Shown one piece after another: positions 54,773 through 64,000 of a DNA stretch of 64,000 nucleotides. Numbering within the stretch: position 1 is the stretch's first letter; each line of letters begins with the position of its first letter. The stretch spans positions 744,001-808,000 of the forward strand of contig BCHS01000002.1 in NCBI GenBank assembly GCA_039545275.1, written 5' to 3'. The DNA comes from Pseudomicrostroma phylloplanum. Lineage: Eukaryota > Basidiomycota > Exobasidiomycetes > Microstromatales. The notes under the pieces were generated by a model. The model saw only the letters and a list, made by a program, of their open reading frames with translations. It had not been told where the DNA came from and did not search any database. Both the position numbers and the translations under genes were made by a program.

Positions 54773-56447
54773 GATCAGGAGCCGGCGGGAGGAGAGGAGG
54801 ACAGGCTGTCAGGGTAGGGCCTTAGAGTGGATGACGAGGAAGGAAGAAGAGGCGGCCAATGTCTGGTGGATTGAAAGTGAAATTGGTGAGAGGGGCTCCC
54901 CCTTCCCACGGGGCTCCTCTTGCCGTCCGTCGCCGCCCGCCTCACGCGCGTGGACTTCTTTTGTGGGGAAGCCACACCGGGTTGAAAGGCACGGCACAAG
55001 CGGTCCACCGGCTGCCGGACCGGGCCGCTAGAGGTGCGCCGCCAGAGTAACCATCGATCTTTTTGCTGTTCGCCAAGATGGAAGACAGTAGCACATACTT
55101 ACAGACTGCGAGCTCCTTGAACATCGGAGTGACTATGTAAGCGATCACAACAACGGCCTTGGAGGAGGGCTTGCCTGCTCAGACGAGAGGAGAGAAAGGC
55201 TCTACCGATAGACACAGATCAAGGAGCAATCGAGGCTGGATCGGCTCGAATGGTTTCGGAGCGACTCGCTTGTTATACGATGCTTTGCAAGGCCACAATC
55301 TGTGCTTCTCTCTGTCCTTATCTGCCAAGCCGGTGTTCTCAGAAAAATAGACTGTGGAAGGGGGGGAGGGCGGGGGAGGTCGGCATTCCCCCCCTTCTCT
55401 CCGGCTCTACCTTGCCGGCGAGGTCACCAGCTCTAGTCTCATCATCGGTCTTCTGTGACCTCCCGAATCGCGGCTCGATAGATTGTCAGTGCAGCTTCTA
55501 GGATAGGCGCGGCTTGACAGAGGGTGCGTCGCAGTACCGCCGGCAGAGGTTCCCAGCCGAGGGCGGGGCAGATGTGTCACCCGCGCGTCGCACCCGTAAT
55601 CTACTGCCGGCGGGAGGGATTCTTCGCCGCCTCGGTCGCAGGTAGCTTGGAGTAGGGTGTCGCGGTTAAAAGCGATCACAAGAGTGTCTGACGTTAAGCA
55701 ACTTTTGGGCTGTACTGCACCCGTTTCGACCTTCCCCAGGCGGCTTGTGGCTCGGTAGAAGACGTCGATGGGCGGCACTGATGCTGAAGTAGAATCTATC
55801 GGGACGCGGCGTGGAGGCGGAGCTTGGCGGTTCGGGGGACAAGGCCGAGAGGGCAAGGAAGTGTTACTTTTGAACCAACACTGCGAGATGCGTCATTGCA
55901 TAGACCCTCGTCACATCCACCTGCAGATCTTCACGGTCACATTCACACACGCTCACACTCACACAGTGACAGAGAGTCTCCTTCAGCTCAGCCCATCCGT
56001 CGGCCCGGCGCGGAGAAAGTGCGTCTTCTATATAACCGCCGGTACCCTACCCTTCTCCCGCCCTCCCTCGCCCCATCTACTACCGCTTATATTGAGACAG
56101 ACCAGAACAGAGAGCTCCACCACCTCATCACTCGTTGTCATCAACTGATCAAAGGGCTGTGCCTTACGATCTCCAACCGCCTACAAAGCTCGCCATCATC
56201 GTTGTCCTTTTAACCCCACCAGCACAACCCATTCATCACCCAGTCAGTACCTTGAGCCGTTTGCTAGCCTCCCGTTGAGCCCTAGCTTCGTACCCATCCG
56301 TCGATAGAGTCTTCCTGGCTGTTGCCGCCGTTATCACTAGCACCGTACATCACCTCGCCCTTGCCACCGTCCTCTCCCACATCACCTTCATCAGCAGCTT
56401 CCCCATACAGATCTCCCCTTCGCTCCAACCTACATCAAAGATTCACA
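54773..56447. other. Divergent region Pex11 / Kre9-like gene
   Basis: 1675 bp. No gene I can support. The right half from about 55900 is the promoter and long leader of the Kre9-like gene, with CACA(C/T)-rich sequence at 55938-55970. The middle (55180-55800) has only short ORFs. Confidence 0.4.
56029..56035 (+). promoter_or_regulatory. TATA box of the Kre9-like gene
   Basis: TATATAA, perfect consensus, 413 bp upstream of the ATG at 56448. Implies a leader of about 380 bases, or a leader intron. A strong TATA fits a highly regulated secreted protein. Confidence 0.55.
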
Positions 56448-57146
56448 ATGGTTCGCTTCCTCAACTCCTTCCTCGCCGTTGGTCTCCTCGCTATCGCCGG
56501 ACTAGTCCAAGCTGCTCCCTTTGCCGACTCTGCCATGGGTCTAGCCTCGGCAGATGTTCTCGAACGTAACGTCGAGATGGCTGTTGGTAGGGATGGCTTG
56601 GACGTCATGGAGGAAAGCGTAGACCTACTTGCGAGGGAGATCATCAACTGCGACATTACCTACGTGAGTAGCAACGATTGCCGACCCTGAAGATACCTCG
56701 AATAGACCACCCCACTCACCTCTTTCGCACTACATCTTACCTCTCTACCCAGCCTACCAAGAAGACCAAGTGGACCGCCGGAGAAGACGTCAAGGTGACC
56801 TGGGACCCATCGTGTGTCAAGAAGGCCAAGTTCAGCAAGTACACTGGACAGGTCCTGCTGGGCTACAAGGTCGCCGGCAAGTCTAGCTACCACTTGCGGG
56901 TCAACCACCCTCTGGCAGACGACTTCTTGCTCAAGAATGGAAGTGTTCGTGAGTACGAGCGCGGAGAGTGGCACTAGGTTTGGAGAACCTAGAAAGGACG
57001 AGCTTTAGACTGACACTCGCTCCATCGTATTCTACTCAGACTTCACTCTCCCCGCCAACCTGACAACTCGCAGCGAGTACTTTGTCGTCCTCATGGGCGA
57101 CAGTGGCAACAGGTCTCCCAGGTTCACCATCAATGCTGCTGCTTGA
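56448..57146 (+). CDS. Small secreted Kre9/Knh1-like domain protein
   Basis: Three exons: 56448-56663, 56753-56948 and 57040-57146, 172 residues. Signal peptide residues 1-22 (LLAIAGLVQA). A spacer (23-70) with an RE and other dibasic-like sites precedes the domain. The domain reads ITYPTKKTKWTAGEDVKVTWDPSCV, then GQVLLGYKV, FTLPANLTTRSEYFVVLMGDSGNRSPRFTI, the Ig-like fold pattern of the Kre9/Knh1 N-terminal domain (tW.aGe...VtW, then a Y.v.l.gdsgn..s..F.I ending). Proteins with this domain act at the cell wall in beta-glucan assembly or as surface proteins. This one stops straight after the domain: no Ser/Thr-rich tail and no GPI signal, so it should be freely secreted. Only two Cys in the mature part. 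Confidence 0.8.
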
Positions 57147-58311
57147 TCAGGTCTCAGGAGAGCTCATCTACGAATAACGACAACGCTAGGCTCCAAGGAG
57201 CACGCGCAAGCCCGAATACCCCTCCGGGACAGCAAGACCCAAAACCCTCCTCCGGGGCTGGGATGGACAATACCTCTGCCACTGCAAGGCATGATATAAC
57301 GCCTTGAGCTCCCTCCTTCTGTACACTTCTCTTCCCGACCGATCGATCGATGTCCACTTCTTTCTCTATGTACCTAGCTACCTGTTCCGCCCACGCGACC
57401 CGAGCGAGCGAGCGACCTAGCGAGCCCTGTCTGTCTGCCATTTCAATATATCCATTGCGTTGAGTTGTTCAAGTTGAGATCTGTCTGCGTCTGTGTGTGC
57501 GTCTGTGTCTGTGTATGCACGCCGCTTTCTCTAGCCTCTGGTATCTTCAGCCATCTCTTTATCGACACGACCTACTCCCCGCACTGAGTGTGCTCTGGCA
57601 GTTACGCCCGCAGCCGGCTGGAATAGGAGCACCACCACTACTGTTCTGATTCACCAGTACGCCCGCTACGCACCCGGTCTCCTATTGGCGAGACTGAGGC
57701 TGCGTCACAAGCACGATGAGGCATTGGTCGGGCTGGTCTGTCAGTGGAGCGCGGAACCGGTTTCGATGAACAGGGAAGTGAGGAGGGAGGATTGCGGAGA
57801 AGAAGCAGGCTGATAGCGGTCGGTCGCTCAGACATTGTGATAGACAGGGAGAGTGGTCTGCCCTGCCTCACATCGCTTGGAGTTCGAAGTAGTGCAGTAC
57901 GCTGTCCCATCGAACGCGACCCTCATTGGCTTCTCCGCTCACTGGCACAATCTCCGGTACGGGCGAACAAGCAAGACATGAGTGATGGAAAGCCTGGGCA
58001 AAGATGGATTTGAACTTGAAAAAGAAATTGGTCATGAGCTGAGCAGGAATATTCACCGACGCAGCCTCCTCTGCACGACCCTGTTAGAGCTAGACGTCCC
58101 CTGAACCCGTACTTGATACCTCCTTCCATTCTCCGCACTGATGGCCAGGTGGTGAACAGGGTGCCCCCCTCGTCGCCACTCTCCTTTCCTCCCTCCTTTG
58201 TTCGAACAGAGCCTATTTATACGTTGCGTTCATCGAGAGCATGAGATAGAAGTTGCTAGAAGCTGGCGAATTGGCGGTAGAGAATCGCTCCTTTCGTCGT
58301 CGTCCTCCTTC
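57147..58311. other. Convergent 3' region
   Basis: 1165 bp. TGTGTCTG/CTGTGT repeats at 57478-57515 and CGATCGATCGATG at 57340-57352. ORF 57638-57910 (minus, 90 residues, ATG) has no recognisable content. No gene supported. Confidence 0.4.
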
Positions 58312-58824
58312 TCAACCACGCCTAGAAGCGTTCTCCCTCTCTGCCTGCCTCAGCCTCTCCTCGAGGGTCTTGCTCTTGTTGATCTGACTGGCGGTAAGGC
58401 GATTCCTCTCGTCCTCTCGGTCTGCCAATCGGTCCGAGTAGCGGATTCCGTCTGCTACCGATCCGTGGTAGGAGGAAGTGGTTCGCTGCAGGTCATTTGC
58501 GCCGCCCTTGCCGCCGGAACGGTTGGTGTCGGTTCGCTTCATCGACTTGCTGTTCTCGTTCTTGGAAGTGCAGGCACCCTATGATTTGGGAAACAGGGGA
58601 TGACCAGAAGAGGGAGCGGCGACCAGGGGAAACGAGGGCATATGCGACGGGTAGCGTTGCAGTGAGGGAGAGAGGCGAGCATAGACGGAAGAGGTGATGG
58701 AAGAAGGGGCAACGGAGGCGGAATCTTGGTCAGTAGATGCTCCCTGCGATTGCAAAGGCTCAGTGGAGGTGGGGTTGCCAGATAAGGCATGGGTCACAGG
58801 CCAGAGCCGAGCAGTACTCACCAT
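58312..58824 (-). CDS. Small predicted N-myristoylated protein; start codon alone in exon 1
   Basis: Model: exon 1 is 58824-58822 (the ATG only, followed at once by GTGAGT) and exon 2 is 58578-58312, 89 residues. The spliced N-terminus MGACTSKNENSKSMKR fits the myristoylation rule (Gly2, Ser/Thr near position 5-6, Lys7) with Cys4 available for palmitoylation. The rest is highly charged: RSGGKGG, a YHGSVADGIRYSDRLADRED segment, then a helical end NKSKTLEERLRQAERENASRRG. I do not recognise a family. Likely bound to the cytosolic face of a membrane, inferred from the N-terminus. The alternative is an internal start at 58542 (76 residues), which would lose the lipid motif. The 243-bp intron is longer than most here. 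Confidence 0.65.
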
Positions 58825-59964
58825 GGTTGCTGAAGTGTGTAGGTAGTAAGAGGAGCAAGTGTAGTGTTGGTGATGTAGATATTCAGAGCTATGCGAATTG
58901 CTGAGCTCTTCAAGTGACGAGTTGAGATGGTGAGAGTATGGTGCAGGATGGTAGCAAAGGTGGGAAAAGTGGGCGAGGGGTGACTAAAGGCTCCAGAAGC
59001 CTGAGGCGGGCGGGCGGGCGGTCGGTCGGGGGCGGGCAAGGCAAGCAAGGCCAGGCGAGGGCGGCGGAGCGGAGCGGGAGGGCGGCGTGCAGCGTCTCCT
59101 TTGCTTCTCCCGAGCCGCCCTCGCATGGAGACTCAGCCAACTGCACCACCCACTCACTGGCGGGCAGGCAGCAGAGGAGACACGCACACAGGCACAGAAG
59201 CGACCAGAGAATCAACGGAAGCGCCTAGGAGTCTGGTGGAGATGGATCATCGTCATGGCTGTGCCAAGGCGCAGCGACATCTTTCCGGGCAGATCTATCC
59301 GTTACAACGTGGAGTGGTGGAGTGGGTATGATAGGGGCAGTCCATCTTTCCAAGAATTTTCGGCTTACGGAAACAGCAAAGCATCACCTTCGTGGCGGTG
59401 CTGAAGCGGGGGTGGAGTCGTCCGACCTTGGCACTGGTTCAAGGGGTTGACCCGGAAGCCGGTATTTCTGTTCCACAGCAGCCAGCAATTGATACAAGCA
59501 CGCCCAAAAATCTACGCAGGGGCGTCGACGAATGCTCTCGCAGCCTTGTGTTGAGGCTCTGCCAAGCCGTAGATCGCCTTGCCTCGCCTTGACCTGTGTG
59601 TAGCTCTTTCATTTGCTTTGCGATGACCTTCACAGCAGAGAAGGAGATGCGAGCAGCCGAAGTAGGAGCCGAAGAATCGGATCGGGGCTTTGCCTCCACG
59701 CGCTGCCCCGGCATTGCTTTTTGGCTCCAGTCGTCGAGGCAGCTTTGACCTCTGAACGCTCCATCGCATTGACCTGCAGCTCGACTTAAAGCTAACCCCC
59801 CTTGCGCTGTGACCCCCTAATCGACCCCCGCTAGACTACATCTTGCTACCATCTCTCTCACAGCTCCTCTTGCAACTTCACACACAGCACTGAAAGCATC
59901 ACAAGCTTCTGCCCCGATCGACCTTCGTACCCTCTTACCAGACCTCGAGTAAAAGCCAGCCAAG
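58825..59964. promoter_or_regulatory. Divergent region upstream of the PBDC1 homologue
   Basis: 1140 bp. GGCGGGCGGGCGGTCGGTCGG near 59006-59030. Short ORFs on both strands, none convincing. The last 120 bp are a pyrimidine-rich leader. Confidence 0.4.
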
Positions 59965-60864
59965 ATGTCTACCGGAACCTTCGACCCAAACAAGGCCCAG
60001 AACCTGCCCGAGATCGAGAAGCAAATGGCCGTCAAGTGCGTAGAGCACGCCCAAGCCACCTGGAACCTCTACGAAAAGGTGAAGCCTTCCACTCTGAAGC
60101 TCTCACGATTGGACGATGAGATCTACGAGGACTTCCAGGCTACTTTCCCCGAATTGGCCGGAGATGAGGCAAAGGTGAAGAAGGTGGACGAGGAGGGCAT
60201 GAAGAGTCCGAAGGGCAAGGAGGCCTGGAGGCAATTCATCAACAAGTACGAGAACAAGAGTGAGTGGCTACCGCCGAGTGCGAGAGACGAATCGCCTGTT
60301 GCAGGGCTGTATGCTATGCAACTCTTTCCCCTAGGTGGGCTGGCTGGAGCAGCCAGATGCTGCGCAACACGCCTCATCTCAATGAGCTTGCTAAAGACCC
60401 TTCTTGCTGACCTACGTTGCGTCTTGCTCCCTTGACCTCGTCCAGTCGCCGACTACAACTTCGGAACGCTAATTCGCACAGACGCCGCAGACGAGTACAC
60501 GCAGCACAACACAACCTTTGGTGGGTACCGCGAGCATTAGTCCTCGCCTGGCAGACGATGTTCCCCCCCAGTCAGGGTTCTGCGTCCGCTCATTTGCTTG
60601 GCTGCGCTGGTCTCTGACATCGTCTTCCTATTTCCCTCCTCCACGGCTACAGTGACTCGGCTGCAATTCTACGTTTACGAAATTGCCAGGAACAGGAGAG
60701 GGCTGAACGACTGGTGAGTGGGCCCCTTGACTCTGCATGTAGCCTCCTCCTCGTTGACGCATGAGACTGATTGCTACTTTCTACCCTCTCCATTGTACAG
60801 GATCTACGAGAAGGCACAAAAGGAGGCAAAGGAGGAGGCAGCCAAGAAGAAGGGAAAGAAGTAA
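59965..60864 (+). CDS. PBDC1/Ypl225w homologue (eEF1A folding chaperone)
   Basis: Four exons: 59965-60259, 60446-60520, 60653-60713 and 60801-60864, 164 residues. The spliced protein has QMAVKCVEHAQATWNLYEKVKPSTLKLSRLDDEIYEDFQATFPEL, then ADYNFGTLIRTDAADEYTQHNTTF, then RLQFYVYEIARNRRGLNDW, matching human PBDC1 and yeast Ypl225w block by block. The yeast protein is a dedicated chaperone for newly made translation factor eEF1A. Exons 2 and 3 are only 75 and 61 bp. The tail is Lys/Ala/Glu rich, ending KKKGKK, normal for the family. Start chosen at the first ATG after a pyrimidine-rich leader. Confidence 0.9.
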
Positions 60865-61041
60865 AAGCAGAGCTGTTGAGACGAACTCAGGGTCACCTCC
60901 AGCAAACATGATGCGATAATCTATATTCACTCTCACATCACATCGCAAGACTGTGATATCTGTTATATTCTGGGCAACCCGAAGCTAGAGATGCTGACCA
61001 CATTCTACCGGACATTTATCCCTTGTCTCCTCACGTCCCGC

Positions 61042-62926
61042 CTAGTGGTGGAAGAGCCTCAACTCCGTCCTGGCAACCCTGATCTCGTGCTCATCAGCCG
61101 CCTTGATGCACGCCTCATCCATGACGGATCCTCCAGGCGCAGCAATGTACCTCACGCCAGACCGGGCGCATCGGTGAACATTGTCGTCAAAGGGGAAGAA
61201 GGCATCTGAGCCGCACACCACTTCCTTGAGCTGGAGGGCCCACTGTGCCTTTTCCTCGCCCGTGAGGGGAGCGGGGATCTCGTCGAAGAGGGACTCCCAT
61301 TGGGCACGCTCCGTCGTGCCGCTCATGGAGGGGGCGTCGATGATTCCCTCTACGAAGACGTCGATGGCATTCGACTTCTCGGGGCGCTTGGTGCCCTTCT
61401 TGAAGGGCAGACCGAGCACACGCGGGTGTTGCCTCATCCACCAGTTGTCAGCCTTGCTGCCTGCCAGACGGGTGCAGTGGATACGCGACTGCTGACCAGC
61501 GCCCAGACCGATGACCTGGCCGTGCAGGGCGTAGCAGACCGAGTTGGACTGGGTGTACTTGAGGGCCAGAGTGGCCACGGTAAGATCCAGCAGAGCCGAG
61601 TCGGGAATGTCCTTCTTGGCAGAGACGACGTTGGTAAAGAGACCCTTGTGGATCTTGACGTCGTTCCTCCTCTGCTGCATCGAGATTCCGTACACCTGAC
61701 GCGTCTCCAGCAGGTCGGGCTCGTAGTCGGCGTCGATCTGCAGAACGCAGTACTTGCCTCCCTTCTTCTTGGAGAGGACTTCCAGAGCTGCGGGCTCGTA
61801 GCCTGGGGCAATGACTCCGTCAGAGACCTCACGCGAGATGATCCGGGCAGTCTGCTCGTCCACAATGGTGGAGAGACCGATGATGTCTCCGAAAGAGGAC
61901 ATCCTGTCAGCTCCACGAGCACGAGCGTAGGCAGTTGCGAGAGGAGTGAGGGAGCCCAAGTCGTCGACGAAGCATGCACGAGCCTCCTCCTTGGTCAAAG
62001 GAGTAGCCACAGCGGCTCCGGCGGGGGAGACGTGCTTGAAAGAGGCAGCAGCGGGCAGGCCAGTGGCCTCGTGCATCTCCTTAACCAGCGCCCAGGCGTT
62101 GAGCGAGTCCAGCAGGTTGATGTAGCCTGGCGATCCAGAGAGGGCCTTCACGGGCATCTCACCGTGTGTCACGAAAGCCTGAGCTGGCTTCTGGTGGGGG
62201 TTGGCTCCGTATCGCAGAGGCAGCTGCTGGGTGAGGGCAGCAGCAGGCGAAGCGTACTGCTTGCGGAAGTAGTCCGAGATGGCATTGTCGTAGTTGGCAG
62301 TGTGAGTGAAGGCCTTGAGGGCAAGGACGTTCCTGTGAGTCTCTGCGGCGGATCCACCAGCAGACCAAGACTCGAGGAAGGTCGAGTAGTCCTTGGGGTC
62401 GGACAAGACCCAGACTCGCTCGTGGTTCTTAGCGGCAGCTCGCAGCAGAGTGACTCCACCGATGTCTACCTCTTCGACGGCCTGAGCGAGCGAAGGAGTG
62501 GGCTCCCTGGCAATGGTCTCCTCGAAGGGGTACAGGTTGCACACGACGATGTCAATGGGACTGTAGCCTTGCTTCTGAAGATCCTGCACGTCTGAGTCCT
62601 TTGAGGTCTGAGCCAGGATGCCTCCATGCACGGCAGGGTGGAGGGTCTTGACGCGACCGCCGAGCATCTCGGGAGCCTTGGTGATATCAGAGACATCTCT
62701 GTGAGTTTGCAAGACATGAGAAGCTCCTGTCAGAACAGCGCTTGCAGAGTCATTGCTTGCATCTCATTTCATCAACTCACCCGATGTCAATTCCAGCATC
62801 ACGGACCATCTTGGCGGTTCCTCCCGAGCCAAGGAGCTTTACGCCCTTGGCATGGAGGGCCTTTGCCAGCTCAAGGAGACCGGTCTTGTTGTACACGGAG
62901 AGGATTGCGGTGGGTTGAGAAGCCAT
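61042..62926 (-). CDS. ADE17: Bifunctional AICAR transformylase / IMP cyclohydrolase
   Basis: Two exons, 62926-62781 and 62698-61042, 600 residues, full length for the family. Catalyses the last two steps of purine biosynthesis, AICAR to FAICAR to IMP, in the cytosol. N-terminal cyclohydrolase: [34 protein letters not shown], then across the intron [28 protein letters not shown] and [10 protein letters not shown]-terminal transformylase: [29 protein letters not shown] (Lys-His of the active site), [52 protein letters not shown] and the C-terminal LRLFHH. Yeast has two paralogues (ADE16 and ADE17); which one this equals cannot be told. Ends 178 bp from the PBDC1 homologue stop. Confidence 0.96.
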
Positions 62927-63218
62927 CTTGGAGTTGCAGTGTGGGGGAGGAAAGGGGAAGCGGAGGTGTCTATCGGTAGCGTCGATGCAGGCGGGCAGCA
63001 GCAGCCTTGGCCTCAGTCTCACAAAACCGAGGAAGAAGTCGACGCACGCGCAAAGGCAATCGCATTCCAACTCCGACTACTCCACTGCAGCGACGACCAG
63101 TGTCGGATCGGATGAAATATCCTAAGCACCTCCATCAGCCTCAGCCACCCACACCCACTCACACACCCTACCGGTCACTCGTGCCCATCTGGCGATACTC
63201 TGCCACGACAGAGACAGC
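62927..63218. promoter_or_regulatory. Divergent promoter ADE16/17 / CIA30
   Basis: 292 bp between divergent start codons, with CACCCACACCCACTCACAC near 63146-63165. No TATA box. Shared promoter likely. Confidence 0.4.
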
Positions 63219-64000
63219 ATGTCGTACGCCCGCTCTTTCCTGGCTGCCTTTGGGCGCTCAGTGGATGTCATCAAGCACAGTACAGCCTCCGCACTGCGGA
63301 TGGAGGTAACGCCCAACTCTTCCTCGCAGGGAGCTCTACACATCTGGTCCATCTCCAAGCCCGAAGATATCTCGCAATATGCCACAGGATGCGATCGCGA
63401 CATCGGTGGGCTGTCTAGTATGAGACTAGACGTGGCACAAGGTTCCGGCGGGAAGGGCCCGGACGACATCGACGGAAAGAGAGCTGATGGGCATGGCAGG
63501 TTTTGGGGAACACTCAGTAGCCAGGTGCCTAGGGCGGCCAGGGTGGAGAAGAGTGGATATGCTGGTATGAGGAACAAGGTGAGTACGGATACAATGGAGC
63601 AGCATCTGAACAAGGGGCGTATTGCAGTACTGACAGCTTGTCTTTGGTCTACGCCTCGCAGAATCGACCCACGCTGTTTGGAGCACAGACCTGGGACGCC
63701 TCCCTCCACAACTACCTCGCCCTCCGTGTCCGCAACTCCCTCGCCCTCCCCTCCTCCTCCTCGGGCAACTCCTCCCTCTCCTCCGCCCTCTCCACCCCTT
63801 CCATGCTCGGCGCCAACATCGCGTCCCTCACACCCGCGCAAAGAGCCAAGACTGCCCTCGGCTTCGGGCTCAAGGAACCTCCTGGGCCAAAGTACTTTGT
63901 GAACATCCAGACCGACGGACCTGTCACTTCAGACCTTTTTCAGCATCGCATCTGGTTTGACCCGGGGGCAAAGGACGACTGGCAGACGGTGGTGATCCCG
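63219..64000 (+). CDS. CIA30: Complex I intermediate-associated protein 30 (CIA30/NDUFAF1), 3' part off the window
   Basis: Exon 1 63219-63578, then exon 2 from 63662 to the right edge. CIA30 is a mitochondrial assembly factor for NADH:ubiquinone oxidoreductase. The visible 233 residues show MSYARSFLAAFGRSVDVIKHST, LHIWSISKPEDISQYATGCDRDIGGLSSMRLDV (matching the family's start of the CBM-like beta-sandwich, where the substrate-like loop reads S.GC D.D.GG.S), HGRFWGTLSSQVP, RSGYAGMRNK-type block, and LALRVRN, GPKYFVNIQTDGPVTSDLFQHRIWF, ending at the window edge in frame. The intron lies between GMRNK and NRPTLFG, inside a conserved stretch, and joins cleanly. A Ser-rich insert (about residues 148-172) is not typical. 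Confidence 0.9.

Noticed and set aside
61300..62595. Plus-strand 431-residue ORF across the ADE16/17 gene
   Set aside because: It is exactly antisense to a strongly conserved gene and reflects GC-rich third positions. No family features.

Overview
This is nuclear DNA from a basidiomycete fungus. The genes are close together, run on both strands, and are split by many short GT-AG introns (mostly 50-90 bp, usually starting GTGAGT or GTAAGT). Coding sequence is GC-rich and the proteins are those of a complete free-living fungus: Shr3, Bud6, Caf120/Skg3, Rxt3, a Whi5-type repressor, Pex11, GH55 and phospholipase B. Gene structure and protein style look most like Ustilaginomycotina (smut lineage), but that placement is an inference. 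I see no rRNA, tRNA, CRISPR array, intact transposon or virus. All exon junctions were worked out by hand from splice signals, reading phase and protein family, so they are models, not transcript evidence.

Layout, left to right. 1-11.4 kb: RXT3 (cut by the left edge), the DBP5 helicase, the SHR3 ER chaperone, TMA16 and the polarity factor BUD6. 11.6-16.3 kb: a RING-H2 ubiquitin ligase and, divergently, a GH55 exo-beta-1,3-glucanase broken by a 13-bp tandem duplication. 16.4-24.6 kb: an unrecognised protein, condensin subunit BRN1, an epoxide hydrolase and a uric acid/xanthine permease. 24.6-30.3 kb: a gene-poor stretch that holds one secreted protein with seven cysteine repeats (about 25 residues each) and two diverged copies of a short intergenic segment. 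30.3-41 kb: a Whi5/Nrm1-type G1/S repressor, a mitochondrial class-III aminotransferase, a Rex3-type RNA exonuclease and a DENND6-type Rab GEF. 41.8-54.8 kb: a 1758-residue Caf120/Skg3-like PH protein, a GPI-anchored phospholipase B, DGAT2 and a Pex11 protein. 56-64 kb: a small secreted Kre9/Knh1-like domain protein, an 89-residue predicted myristoylated protein whose ATG stands alone in exon 1, the PBDC1/Ypl225w homologue, ADE16/17, and CIA30 (cut by the right edge).

The genes do not form one pathway. Loose themes are lipid and membrane handling (phospholipase B, DGAT2, Pex11), cell wall and polarity (GH55, Kre9-like, Bud6), and RNA or translation (Dbp5, Tma16, Rex3, Caf120, PBDC1). Nothing looks like a secondary-metabolite cluster. 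The most novel items are the secreted repeat protein, the GH55 frameshift, the ATG-only exon gene and the duplicated intergenic segment.
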